NCBI GenBank assembly: GCA_036260415.1
Contig: DASZZX010000010.1
Coordinates: forward strand, 1-29,511
Source: DASZZX01 sp036260415
Lineage (GTDB): Bacteria; Actinomycetota; Nitriliruptoria; Nitriliruptorales; JAHWKO01
DNA: 29,511 nt
Direction of reading: 5' to 3'
Shown: positions 1 to 11,414 of the stretch, piece after piece
How the letters are laid out: every line of letters starts with the position of its first letter
Numbering within the stretch: the stretch's first letter is position 1
Notes under the pieces: model-generated
The model's database searches: none
Seen by the model: the letters and a program-made list of their open reading frames with translations, nothing else
What the model was told of the DNA's origin: nothing
Position numbers and translations under genes: made by a program

Positions 1-1
1 T

Positions 2-1921
2 CTCGTCGTGGCCGTCGGTGAACACGTCGGCCTCGACGAGATCTCGTGCGACCTGCTGTGGCGGCACGCCGGTCGGCAGACGCCCCACGACGACGTCGGC
101 GAGGCCGACTGGCACCGCGTCGAGATGACCTTCCTCGTCAACGACCGGTGGCGTGCAAGCTTCCCGGTGACCGAGCTGGGACGCTACGTGTACACGGTGA
201 GCGGGTGGGTCGACCGGTTCAAGACGTGGGTGCACGACCTGCAGAAGCGGCTCGAGGCCGACCAGGACGTGAGGATCGACCTGCTGATCGGTGCCGACCT
301 GGTGGACGAGGCGATCGGGCTGGCCGCGGAAGGACCGGACGCTCAGCGGCTGCGCGCCTACCGGGAACTGCTGCGCTCCGACGCCTCGATTCACGAGCGC
401 TCGCTGGCCGCACTGCAGGACGAGCTCGCCATCCTGATGCGTCGTCACGGCCCCAGACGGTTCGCCACCATCTACCAGCACGAGCTGCCGGTGACGGTCG
501 ATCGCGAACGTGCGCGCTTCAGCTCCTGGTACGAGATGTTCCCGCGCTCGGCATCGCCCGACCCCAGCCGGCCGGGGACCCTCCAGGATGTCATCGACCG
601 GCTCCCCTACGTCGCGGCTCTCGGGTTCGACGTGCTGTACCTGCCACCCGTCCATCCCATCGGCGAGACCGGACGCAAGGGCAGAGACAACGTCCCGAGC
701 GCGCAGCAGGGCGACGTCGGCAGCCCCTGGGCGATCGGTTCACGGCACGGCGGCCACAAGGACGTCCACCCCGACCTCGGCACGGTGCACGACCTGGAGC
801 GTCTGGTCGCAGCCTGCCGCGAGCGTGGGCTGGAGCTCGCCATGGACATCGCGTTCCAGTGCTCGCCCGACCACCCCTACGTCCACGAGCACCCGGAGTG
901 GTTCAAGCACCGCCCCGACGGGACCATACAGTACGCCGAGAACCCGCCCAAGAAGTACCAGGACATCTACCCGTTCGACTTCGAGACCGAGGCGTGGGAG
1001 TCGCTGTGGGTGGAGCTCAAGAGCATCTTCCTGTTCTGGATCGAGCGGGGTGTGCGCATCTTCAGGGTGGACAACCCGCACACCAAGCCCTTCCCGTTCT
1101 GGGAGTGGCTCATCGGCGAGGTCCGTCATGACCACCCCGACACCATCTTCCTGGCCGAGGCCTTCACCCGACCCAAGGTGATGGCTCAGCTCGCCAAGCT
1201 GGGCTTCACGCAGTCGTACACCTACTTCGCCTGGCGCAACGATGCGTGGAGCCTGCGGGAGTACTTCACCCAGCTCACCCAGACCCCGATGGTGGAGTAC
1301 TTCCGCCCCAACGCCTGGCCCAACACCCCCGACATCCTCACCGAGCACCTGCAGTACGGTGGACGCCCCGCCTTCATGCAGCGCCTGATCCTGTCCGCCA
1401 CCCTGGCCGCGAACTACGGCATCTACGGACCCACGTTCGAGCTGCAGGAGCACGTCGCCCTGCGCCCGGGGAGCGAGGAGTACCTCGGCTCGGAGAAGTA
1501 CCAGGTGCGCCACTGGGACCTCGACCGGCCCGACTCGCTGCGTGACCTCATCGCGCGCCTCAACCGGATCCGTCGCGCGAACCCGGCGCTGCACCACGAC
1601 CGCAACCTGCACTTCCACGCGGTCGACAACCCGGCGCTGCTGGCCTACTCCAAGGCCACGGCCGACCGGTCCAACGCGATCCTGTGCGTGGTCAACACCG
1701 ACGTGCACAACACCCAGTCCGGGTGGGTGCACCTCGACCTCGACGACATCGGCGCCCCGCCCGACCACGCCTTCCACGTGCACGATCTCATCACCGGGTC
1801 ACGCTACGCGTGGCAGGGATCGGCCAACTACGTGGAGCTGAACCCGCAGGTGCTGCCGGCCCACGTGCTGCAGGTCCTGGCCGAGAACCGCACCGAACGC
1901 GACCACCCGACCTACCGCTGA
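2..1921 (+). CDS. glgE: Alpha-1,4-glucan:maltose-1-phosphate maltosyltransferase GlgE (5' truncated)
   Basis: GlgE (GH13_3) transfers maltosyl units from alpha-maltose 1-phosphate to the non-reducing end of alpha-1,4-glucan in the cytoplasm. The reading frame is already open at base 2 and no ribosome site is visible, so the start lies upstream. About 640 codons are present against roughly 660-700 in the family, so some tens of residues are missing. Counting from base 2, the nucleophile is D357 in RVDNPHTKP, the acid/base is E386 in LAEAFTRP (29 residues on, as in characterised GlgE), and the third carboxylate is D444 in NTPDILTEHL. The GlgE-typical DVGSPWAIGS and AENPPKKYQDIYP blocks are present. 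The next gene, treS-mak, starts 7 bases after the stop and supplies the substrate, which supports GlgE over a generic alpha-amylase. Confidence 0.95.
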   Translation, partial: LVVAVGEHVGLDEISCDLLWRHAGRQTPHDDVGEADWHRVEMTFLVNDRWRASFPVTELGRYVYTVSGWVDRFKTWVHDLQKRLEADQDVRIDLLIGADLVDEAIGLAAEGPDAQRLRAYRELLRSDASIHERSLAALQDELAILMRRHGPRRFATIYQHELPVTVDRERARFSSWYEMFPRSASPDPSRPGTLQDVIDRLPYVAALGFDVLYLPPVHPIGETGRKGRDNVPSAQQGDVGSPWAIGSRHGGHKDVHPDLGTVHDLERLVAACRERGLELAMDIAFQCSPDHPYVHEHPEWFKHRPDGTIQYAENPPKKYQDIYPFDFETEAWESLWVELKSIFLFWIERGVRIFRVDNPHTKPFPFWEWLIGEVRHDHPDTIFLAEAFTRPKVMAQLAKLGFTQSYTYFAWRNDAWSLREYFTQLTQTPMVEYFRPNAWPNTPDILTEHLQYGGRPAFMQRLILSATLAANYGIYGPTFELQEHVALRPGSEEYLGSEKYQVRHWDLDRPDSLRDLIARLNRIRRANPALHHDRNLHFHAVDNPALLAYSKATADRSNAILCVVNTDVHNTQSGWVHLDLDDIGAPPDHAFHVHDLITGSRYAWQGSANYVELNPQVLPAHVLQVLAENRTERDHPTYR

Positions 1922-1928
1922 GGCGAGC

Positions 1929-5326
<3,398 letters not shown>

Positions 5327-5330
<4 letters not shown>

Positions 5331-7438
5331 CCCAGGTCGTCGAGCCACTGGTGGAGCTCGCGGAGCTCCACGGGATCCAACGCGCGTACCAGGACGCCTG
5401 GGACAACACCCAGCACGCCGGGTCGGACGCGCTGCTGGCAGCGCTGCGCGCCCTGGACGTTGCGATCACGGACCCGGACGAGGCGGTGGAGGTCCTGGCC
5501 GCGTCGCGTCGCGAGCGCTGGTCGCGGCTCACGCCGCCCGTGGTCGCCGCGTTCGATGGCGCCGTCGTCGCGGTCGAGCTGCGTTTGCCCTACGCCGAGC
5601 TCGGGCGCCGGGTTGATCTCCACCTCGTCCTTGAGGAAGGCGACGCACACGACTGGAGCGAGGACATCTCCGGACGTGCACCCCAGCGCGTCGAACGCCT
5701 CGGTGACGAGACCTACGGGTCGCACGTCCTGCACGTGCGCGATCTTCCCTACGGCTATCACCGGCTGACGACGCAGGTCGGCGGCGCGACCGCCGAGACC
5801 CTGCTGATCGTTGCGCCGCCCCGCGCGTTCGACGGTGGCGACCGCCCGCGGCGTCAGTGGGGCGTCTTCCTTCCGCTCCACGCGCTGCGCACCGGACGCG
5901 ACTGGGGGGTCGGCGACCTCACCGACCTGCGGTCGCTGGCCAGGGTCGTGGCGGCCCACGGTGCCAGCGTGGTCGGCACCCTCCCGTTGCTGCCGGTCTA
6001 CCTCGGGGCAGTGGGGGAACGCCTCGACCCCAGTCCCTACAGCCCGGTCTCGCGCCTGTTCTGGAACGAGTTGCACCTCGACCTCGCCGCTGCGCCGGAG
6101 GCGACGCGCCACCCGGGGTTGCTCACGGCCACCACGCCGCGGGGCGCACGCTACGTCGACTACCGCGATGTGGCGGCGGTGAAGGGCCGCGTGCTGCGTG
6201 CGCTGTCCGAGACGTTCTTCGCGGAGCCGGGCGACCGGCGCGGCGACCTGGAGTGGTTCATCACCCAGCGCCCCGAGGTCGAGCAGTACGCCCTCTTCCG
6301 CGGCGCTGTGGCCCGCTACGGCTCGCGTTGGTGGGAATGGCCGACCGACGCGCTCCAGCGGCGCCTGACGCTGGACACCGTGGACCTCGGCGTGGCCCGC
6401 ATGCACCTGTACGCACAGCTGCTCGCGCGCGAGCAGGTGTCGCGGCTGGCGGGCGAGCTGCGGAGGGGCGGCCAGCACCCGTACCTCGACCTGCCGGTCG
6501 GCGCGATCACCGACGGCTTCGACGTGTGGCGCTACCGCGAGCTGTTCGTCCTTGACGCCGACACCGGCGCTCCGCCCGACAGCCTCTTCACCGCGGGGCA
6601 GAACTGGCGTCTGCCGCCGCTGCACCCGCAGCGCCTGCGGGCATCGGGCTACCGACATCTGATCGACGTGCTGCGCCACCACATGGAGCTCGCGGACGTC
6701 CTGCGGATCGACCACGTGATGGGTCTGCACCGGCTGTTCTGGATCCCGCACGGCATCGAACCCAGCCGCGGCGTGTACGTGCGGTACCCGGCCGAGGAGC
6801 TGTACGCCATCCTCAGCCTGGAGAGCCACCGCCACAGCACCCGCATGGTGGGCGAGGACCTGGGCACGGTTCCACAGGAGGTGGAGGACGCCCTGCAGCG
6901 CCACGGCATCGCCCGGATGTACGTCGTGCAGTACGAGCTCGAGCTGGACGCCGACGACCCGCTGCCACCGGCGCCGTCCGACGTGCTGGCCAGCGTCAAC
7001 ACCCACGACATGCCCCCGTTCGCGCGCTGGTGGGACGCGGTCGACGCGCAGGACGGCCTCCACCTCGGTCTGGCGGACGAGGGCACGGCGCAGCAGCAGC
7101 GCGACCTGCGCGGCAGGATCCGTAGGACGCTCGCGTCGCTGCTCGCCGAGCGAGGGCACCTCGACCCCGACCGCCTGCAGGACCCCGAGGCGGTACTCGT
7201 CGCGCTGCTCGAGTGGCTCGCCGCAGGGGACGCGGCCATCGTCCTGGTCAACCTCGAGGACCTGTGGCAGGAGGTCGAGCCGCAGAACGTGCCCGGAACC
7301 GGCGACGAGCGCCCCAACTGGCGGCGGCGTGCCCGGTTCACCCTGGAGGAGTTGGAGCAGCTGCCCGCCGTGCGTGACGTGCTGCGACGGGTCGGGGCCG
7401 CACGTGGGGCGCAGCAGGGTCGCGCGATCGCCGGGTAG
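5327..7438 (+). CDS. malQ: 4-alpha-glucanotransferase (GH77, amylomaltase)
   Basis: A 703-aa GH77 disproportionating enzyme that transfers glucan segments between maltodextrins and releases glucose; cytoplasmic. The start is ATG 5327, overlapping the treS-mak stop by 4 bases. The frame is open further upstream, but only as antiphase sequence within treS-mak. An N-terminal part of about 170 residues precedes the catalytic barrel, which begins near GVFLPLHALR. Conserved blocks are SPYSPVSRLFWN, nucleophile D462 in LRIDHVMGL, acid/base E510 in MVGEDLGTVP and D561 in NTHDMPPFARWW. Within this cluster it may trim or recycle the short maltodextrins left by TreY or GH57 action; that role is inferred from position. 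The divergent SPYSPVSRLFWN block (classical MalQ has SPYSSLS) suggests the subgroup with an N-terminal beta-domain. Confidence 0.92.
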
Positions 7439-7467
7439 CGCGGGCGAACCTCGGGAAGGGACCGCAC

Positions 7468-9534
7468 ATGACAAGCGATGAGGGCACGGCCAGGACGCCG
7501 CGTGCGCCGCGGACCACGCGGGCTGCCGCCGGCCGGACCGGCGCGTCCGTCGCCGGCGCGTCCGGCCAGGCAACGGTCGACGCAGACACCTCCCCGCCGG
7601 GGGTGGCGTCCCCGTGGTCGCGCCTGACCGACGACGATCTGTACCTGTTCAACGAGGGGTCGCACTCCCGTCTGTACGACAAGCTCGGCGCACACCTCAC
7701 CCGCTTCGAGGGCCAGGAGGGCGCGTGCTTCGCCGTGTGGGCCCCCGGCGCCGACTACGTGTCGGTGATCGGAGACTTCAACGGGTGGGACAGGAGCGCC
7801 AGCGCGCTGCGGCCGCGCGGCAACTCGGGCATCTGGGAGGGCTTCGTCGCCGGGGTGCATCAGGCGCACGCCTACAAGTACCACATCGCCAACCCCAGCG
7901 GGTACCAGGTCGACAAGGCCGACCCGTTCGCGCTGCATGCCGAGACCCCGCCGAAGACAGGGTCGAAGGTGTGGGACATCGCCTACGAATGGCAGGACGC
8001 CGAGTGGATGCGGACCCGGGGCGAACGCAACCGCCTCGACGCTCCGATGAACATCTACGAGATGCACGTGGGATCGTGGCGCCGCCAGCCCGAGGAGGGG
8101 GGCCGAGCGCTGAGCTACCGCGAGCTCGCGCAGCCGCTGGCCGACTACTGCAGCGACATGGGGTTCACCCACGTGGAACTGCTGCCGGTCATGGAGCACC
8201 CGTTCGGCGGGTCCTGGGGCTACCAGACCACCGGCTACTTCGCGCCGACCAGCCGCTACGGCACGCCGCAGGACTTCAAGTTCCTGATCGACTCGCTGCA
8301 CGCAGCTGGCATCGGCGTGATCCTCGACTGGGTGCCGTCGCACTTCCCGACCGACGAGCACGGGCCGGGCTTCTTCGACGGCACCCACCTGTTCGAGCAC
8401 GCCGACCCGCGCCAGGGCATCCACCCGGACTGGAACAGCTTCATCTTCAACTACGGCCGCAACGAGGTGCGCAGCTTCCTGCTGTCGAGCGCGCTGTTCT
8501 GGCTCGACGAGTACCACGCCGACGGGCTGCGGGTGGACGCCGTGGCGTCGATGCTGTACCTCGACTACTCGCGGCGTGAGGGCGAGTGGATCCCCAACGA
8601 GTACGGCGGCAACGAGAACATCGAGGCGATCCAGTTCCTGCGCCGCTTCAACGCTGACGTGTACACCGCGCATCCCGACGTGCAGACCATCGCCGAGGAG
8701 TCCACCGCCTGGCCGATGGTGTCGCGCCCCACCTACGTCGGAGGCCTCGGGTTCGGCATGAAGTGGGACATGGGCTGGATGCACGACACGCTGGAGTACA
8801 TGCGCCAGGACCCCGTGCACCGGCCGTGGCACCACAACCGGCTGACCTTCCGCGGCCTCTACGCGTTCACCGAGAACTACTGCCTGCCCCTCAGCCACGA
8901 CGAGGTCGTGCACGGCAAGGGCTCGCTGATCGCCAAGATGCCGGGCGACGAGTGGCAGAAGTTCGCCAACCTCCGGGCGCTGTTCGGTTACATGTACACC
9001 ACCCCGGGCAAGAAGCTGCTGTTCATGGGCGGCGAGATCGCCCAGGGTCGCGAGTGGAACCACGAGAGCAGCCTCGACTGGCACCTGCTCGAACACCACC
9101 TGCACGCCGGCGTGCAACGCTGGGTCCGCGACCTCTCCCACGCCTACCGCAGGGAGCCGGCCCTGCACCAGCTTGACTGTGAGCCCGCCGGCTGGGAGTG
9201 GGTGGATGCCTCCGACTGGCAGCAGAGCGTCATCACGTTCCTCCGCCGCGGCCGCGAACCCGATGAGGTCGCGCTGGTCGTGTGCAACTTCACCCCCGTG
9301 CCGCGCCACAACTACCTGGTGGGTGTCCCGGTCAGCGGGTTCTGGCGGGAGATCCTGAACAGCGACGCCACCGAGTACGGCGGCGGCGGCGTCGGCAACT
9401 TCGGCGGCGTGGAGACGGTGCCGGTCGGCATCCACGGGCGACCGTACTCGGTCAATATCATCATCCCGCCCCTCGCGGTGGTCGTGCTCAGGTCCGAGGG
9501 CGGTGGCGGCTGGACGGACTCGCGCGTCCCGTAG
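7468..9534 (+). CDS. glgB: 1,4-alpha-glucan branching enzyme GlgB
   Basis: A 688-aa GH13_9 branching enzyme that cuts alpha-1,4 chains and rejoins them as alpha-1,6 branches, here probably on the GlgE product. ATG 7468 is preceded by GGGAAGGGA (7453-7461), 6 bases away. The first 45-50 residues are a low-complexity Ala/Arg/Thr/Gly stretch, followed by a CBM48/E-set domain (FAVWAPGADYVSVIGDFNGW) and the GH13 barrel. The catalytic triad is D357 (GLRVDAVASM), E410 (TIAEESTAWP) and D478 (LSHDEVVHGK). The D-E and D-D spacings (53 and 121) match E. coli GlgB exactly. The C-terminal beta domain holds ATEYGGGGVGN. The gene lies 29 bases after malQ and 19 bases before treZ. The usual extra N-terminal domain of long GlgB forms is replaced by the low-complexity tail. 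Confidence 0.96.
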   Translation: MTSDEGTARTPRAPRTTRAAAGRTGASVAGASGQATVDADTSPPGVASPWSRLTDDDLYLFNEGSHSRLYDKLGAHLTRFEGQEGACFAVWAPGADYVSVIGDFNGWDRSASALRPRGNSGIWEGFVAGVHQAHAYKYHIANPSGYQVDKADPFALHAETPPKTGSKVWDIAYEWQDAEWMRTRGERNRLDAPMNIYEMHVGSWRRQPEEGGRALSYRELAQPLADYCSDMGFTHVELLPVMEHPFGGSWGYQTTGYFAPTSRYGTPQDFKFLIDSLHAAGIGVILDWVPSHFPTDEHGPGFFDGTHLFEHADPRQGIHPDWNSFIFNYGRNEVRSFLLSSALFWLDEYHADGLRVDAVASMLYLDYSRREGEWIPNEYGGNENIEAIQFLRRFNADVYTAHPDVQTIAEESTAWPMVSRPTYVGGLGFGMKWDMGWMHDTLEYMRQDPVHRPWHHNRLTFRGLYAFTENYCLPLSHDEVVHGKGSLIAKMPGDEWQKFANLRALFGYMYTTPGKKLLFMGGEIAQGREWNHESSLDWHLLEHHLHAGVQRWVRDLSHAYRREPALHQLDCEPAGWEWVDASDWQQSVITFLRRGREPDEVALVVCNFTPVPRHNYLVGVPVSGFWREILNSDATEYGGGGVGNFGGVETVPVGIHGRPYSVNIIIPPLAVVVLRSEGGGGWTDSRVP

Positions 9535-9553
9535 CCGCGGTGACGGGGGACGC

Positions 9554-11359
9554 ATGCGGTTGGGCAGTTGGTACCTCGGCGACGGGTGCACCTCGTTCCT
9601 CGTGTGGGCCTCGAAGGCCGAGCAGGTGGAGGTGCTGCTCGACGACGGCCGCGCGCTCGACCTAGCGCCACGCGAGCTCGGCTACTTCGCGTTGACCGCT
9701 CGGGGCGTGCGCCCCGGCGCCCGCTACCGCTACCGGCTCGACGGGGAGCTGCAGCGCCCCGACCCTGCCTCGCGTTCGCAGCCGGAGGGCGTCCACGGCC
9801 CCTCGGAGGTGATCGATCCGACGTTCGCATGGAGCGATCAGCACTGGCACGGCATCCCCCTGCGCGACCACGTGATCTACGAGCTGCACGTCGGAACGTT
9901 CACGCCGGGTGGCACCTTCGACAGCGCCGTCGAACGCCTCGACGACCTGGCCGCCCTGGGTGTCACCGCGATCGAGATCATGCCGATCGCCGAGTTCCCC
10001 GGCGGACGCAACTGGGGCTACGACGGCGTGCAGCCGTTCGCTGCCCAGTCCACCTACGGGGGGCCGGACGGGTTCCGCCGCCTGGTGGACAGCTGCCACG
10101 CGCGCGGGCTCGCCGTGATCCTCGACGTCGTCTACAACCACTTCGGACCTGAGGGCGCGTACCAGCCGGAGTTCGGCCACTACCTCACAGAGCGGTACCG
10201 CACCCCGTGGGGACCGGCGATCAACTTCGACGACGCGTGGAGCGAGCAGGTCCGCCGCTACGTCATCGAGAACGCCCTGTACTGGGTGGACGACTGTCAC
10301 GTCGACGGCTTGCGGCTCGACGCGGTGCACGCCATCTTCGACCAGTCAGCGCTGCACGTGCTCGACGAGGTCGGCCGGGCGGTGCACGACCTCGCCGAGC
10401 GCCGCAACCGCCGGGTCCACGTCATCGCCGAGAGTGACCTCAACGACCCGCGCCTGATCCGACCGCCCGCGATCGGTGGGTACGGGCTCGACGCCCAGTG
10501 GAGCGACGACTTCCACCACGCGCTGCACGCCCTGCTCACCGGCGAGTCCGACGGTTACTACGCCGACTTCGGCTCCGCCACCGACCTCGCGACCGCCCTC
10601 GTCGAGGGCTACGTCTACACCTGGCAGCGCTCGCATCACCGCGGTCGTCGCCACGGTCAGCGCCCCATGGGCGTGCCCGGTGAGCGCTTCGTCGTCTGCG
10701 CCCAGAACCACGATCAGGTGGGCAACCGCAGGGACGGTGAGCGCTTGTCCTCCCTGGTCCCGTTCGAGGCACTGGGCCTGGCAGCGATGTGCGTGCTGCT
10801 GTCGCCGTACGTGCCGCTGCTGTTCATGGGGGAGGAGTACGGCGAGACGGCACCCTTCCAGTACTTCGTCAGCCACAGCGACCCCGACCTCGTGGACGCT
10901 GTGCGACGTGGCCGAGCCGAGGAGTTCGCGGCCTTCCGCTGGGCCGGTGAGCCGCCCGACCCGCAGGCCGAGGAGACGTTCCAGCGTTCGAAGCTGGACC
11001 ACGCGCTCAACCACCAGGAGCCGCACGCGACCCTGCTCGACCTCCACCGGCGCCTGCTGCGCCTGCGCCGGCAGGTCCCGGCGTTCGCGTCGCTGGACCG
11101 CGACCGCATCGAGGTGACCGCCGACCCCGACCGGCGCGTGGTGACGTGGCGACGGTGGACCGAGGACGGCAGCGACGCGCTGGTCACCGCCAACTTCGAC
11201 GTCACCACCCGCACCGTGGCGCCGACCCTGGCGGGCCGCTGGCGGCTGCTGCTGACCACCCGCGAGGACGTCGGGGCGCCGGAGGCTCTGCTGCGCGACA
11301 CGAGCTTCGCGTTGGCCTCCCACGCCGCCGCCGTGTACGTCCGCGACGACGGACCCTGA
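9554..11359 (+). CDS. treZ: Maltooligosyl trehalose trehalohydrolase TreZ
   Basis: A 601-aa GH13_10 enzyme that hydrolyses the alpha-1,4 bond next to the terminal trehalosyl unit made by TreY, releasing trehalose. I chose ATG 9554 because GGGGGA (9545-9550) precedes it and the family N-terminus begins there (LGSWYLGDG); the upstream in-frame ATG would run into glgB. Residues 1-90 form an E-set beta domain, and the barrel starts near HVIYELHVGTFTPGGTF. Catalytic residues are D256 (GLRLDAVHAIFD), E293 (HVIAESDLND) and D387 (AQNHDQVGNRR), close to the positions in characterised archaeal TreZ. The TreZ signature FMGEEYGETAPFQYF is present. Its partner TreY is encoded two genes downstream, separated by the GH57 gene. 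Confidence 0.95.
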   Translation: MRLGSWYLGDGCTSFLVWASKAEQVEVLLDDGRALDLAPRELGYFALTARGVRPGARYRYRLDGELQRPDPASRSQPEGVHGPSEVIDPTFAWSDQHWHGIPLRDHVIYELHVGTFTPGGTFDSAVERLDDLAALGVTAIEIMPIAEFPGGRNWGYDGVQPFAAQSTYGGPDGFRRLVDSCHARGLAVILDVVYNHFGPEGAYQPEFGHYLTERYRTPWGPAINFDDAWSEQVRRYVIENALYWVDDCHVDGLRLDAVHAIFDQSALHVLDEVGRAVHDLAERRNRRVHVIAESDLNDPRLIRPPAIGGYGLDAQWSDDFHHALHALLTGESDGYYADFGSATDLATALVEGYVYTWQRSHHRGRRHGQRPMGVPGERFVVCAQNHDQVGNRRDGERLSSLVPFEALGLAAMCVLLSPYVPLLFMGEEYGETAPFQYFVSHSDPDLVDAVRRGRAEEFAAFRWAGEPPDPQAEETFQRSKLDHALNHQEPHATLLDLHRRLLRLRRQVPAFASLDRDRIEVTADPDRRVVTWRRWTEDGSDALVTANFDVTTRTVAPTLAGRWRLLLTTREDVGAPEALLRDTSFALASHAAAVYVRDDGP

Positions 11360-11365
11360 CCCCCC

Positions 11366-11399
11366 CTGTACCCTGCCCCGCGGCGGTCCGCCGCTACAG
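11366..11399 (+). repeat. Composite inverted repeat between treZ and the GH57 gene
   Basis: In the 55-base gap, CTGTA (11366-11370) is the reverse complement of TACAG (11395-11399). Inside it GCGGCGG (11380-11386) is matched by CCGCCGC (11388-11394) around a single T. As RNA this could form a hairpin ending just before the GTG start and its CAGGAG ribosome site. There is no U-run, so a classical terminator is not indicated. The repeat overlaps a possible -10 element, TACCCT (11369-11374). Confidence 0.4.
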
Positions 11400-11414
11400 C
11401 CCGCAGGAGCTCCG

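Noticed and set aside
6649..9591. A 980-codon open frame on the minus strand
   Set aside because: It lies antisense to malQ and glgB, both of which have intact catalytic triads and ribosome sites. The minus frame shows only composition-driven sequence.
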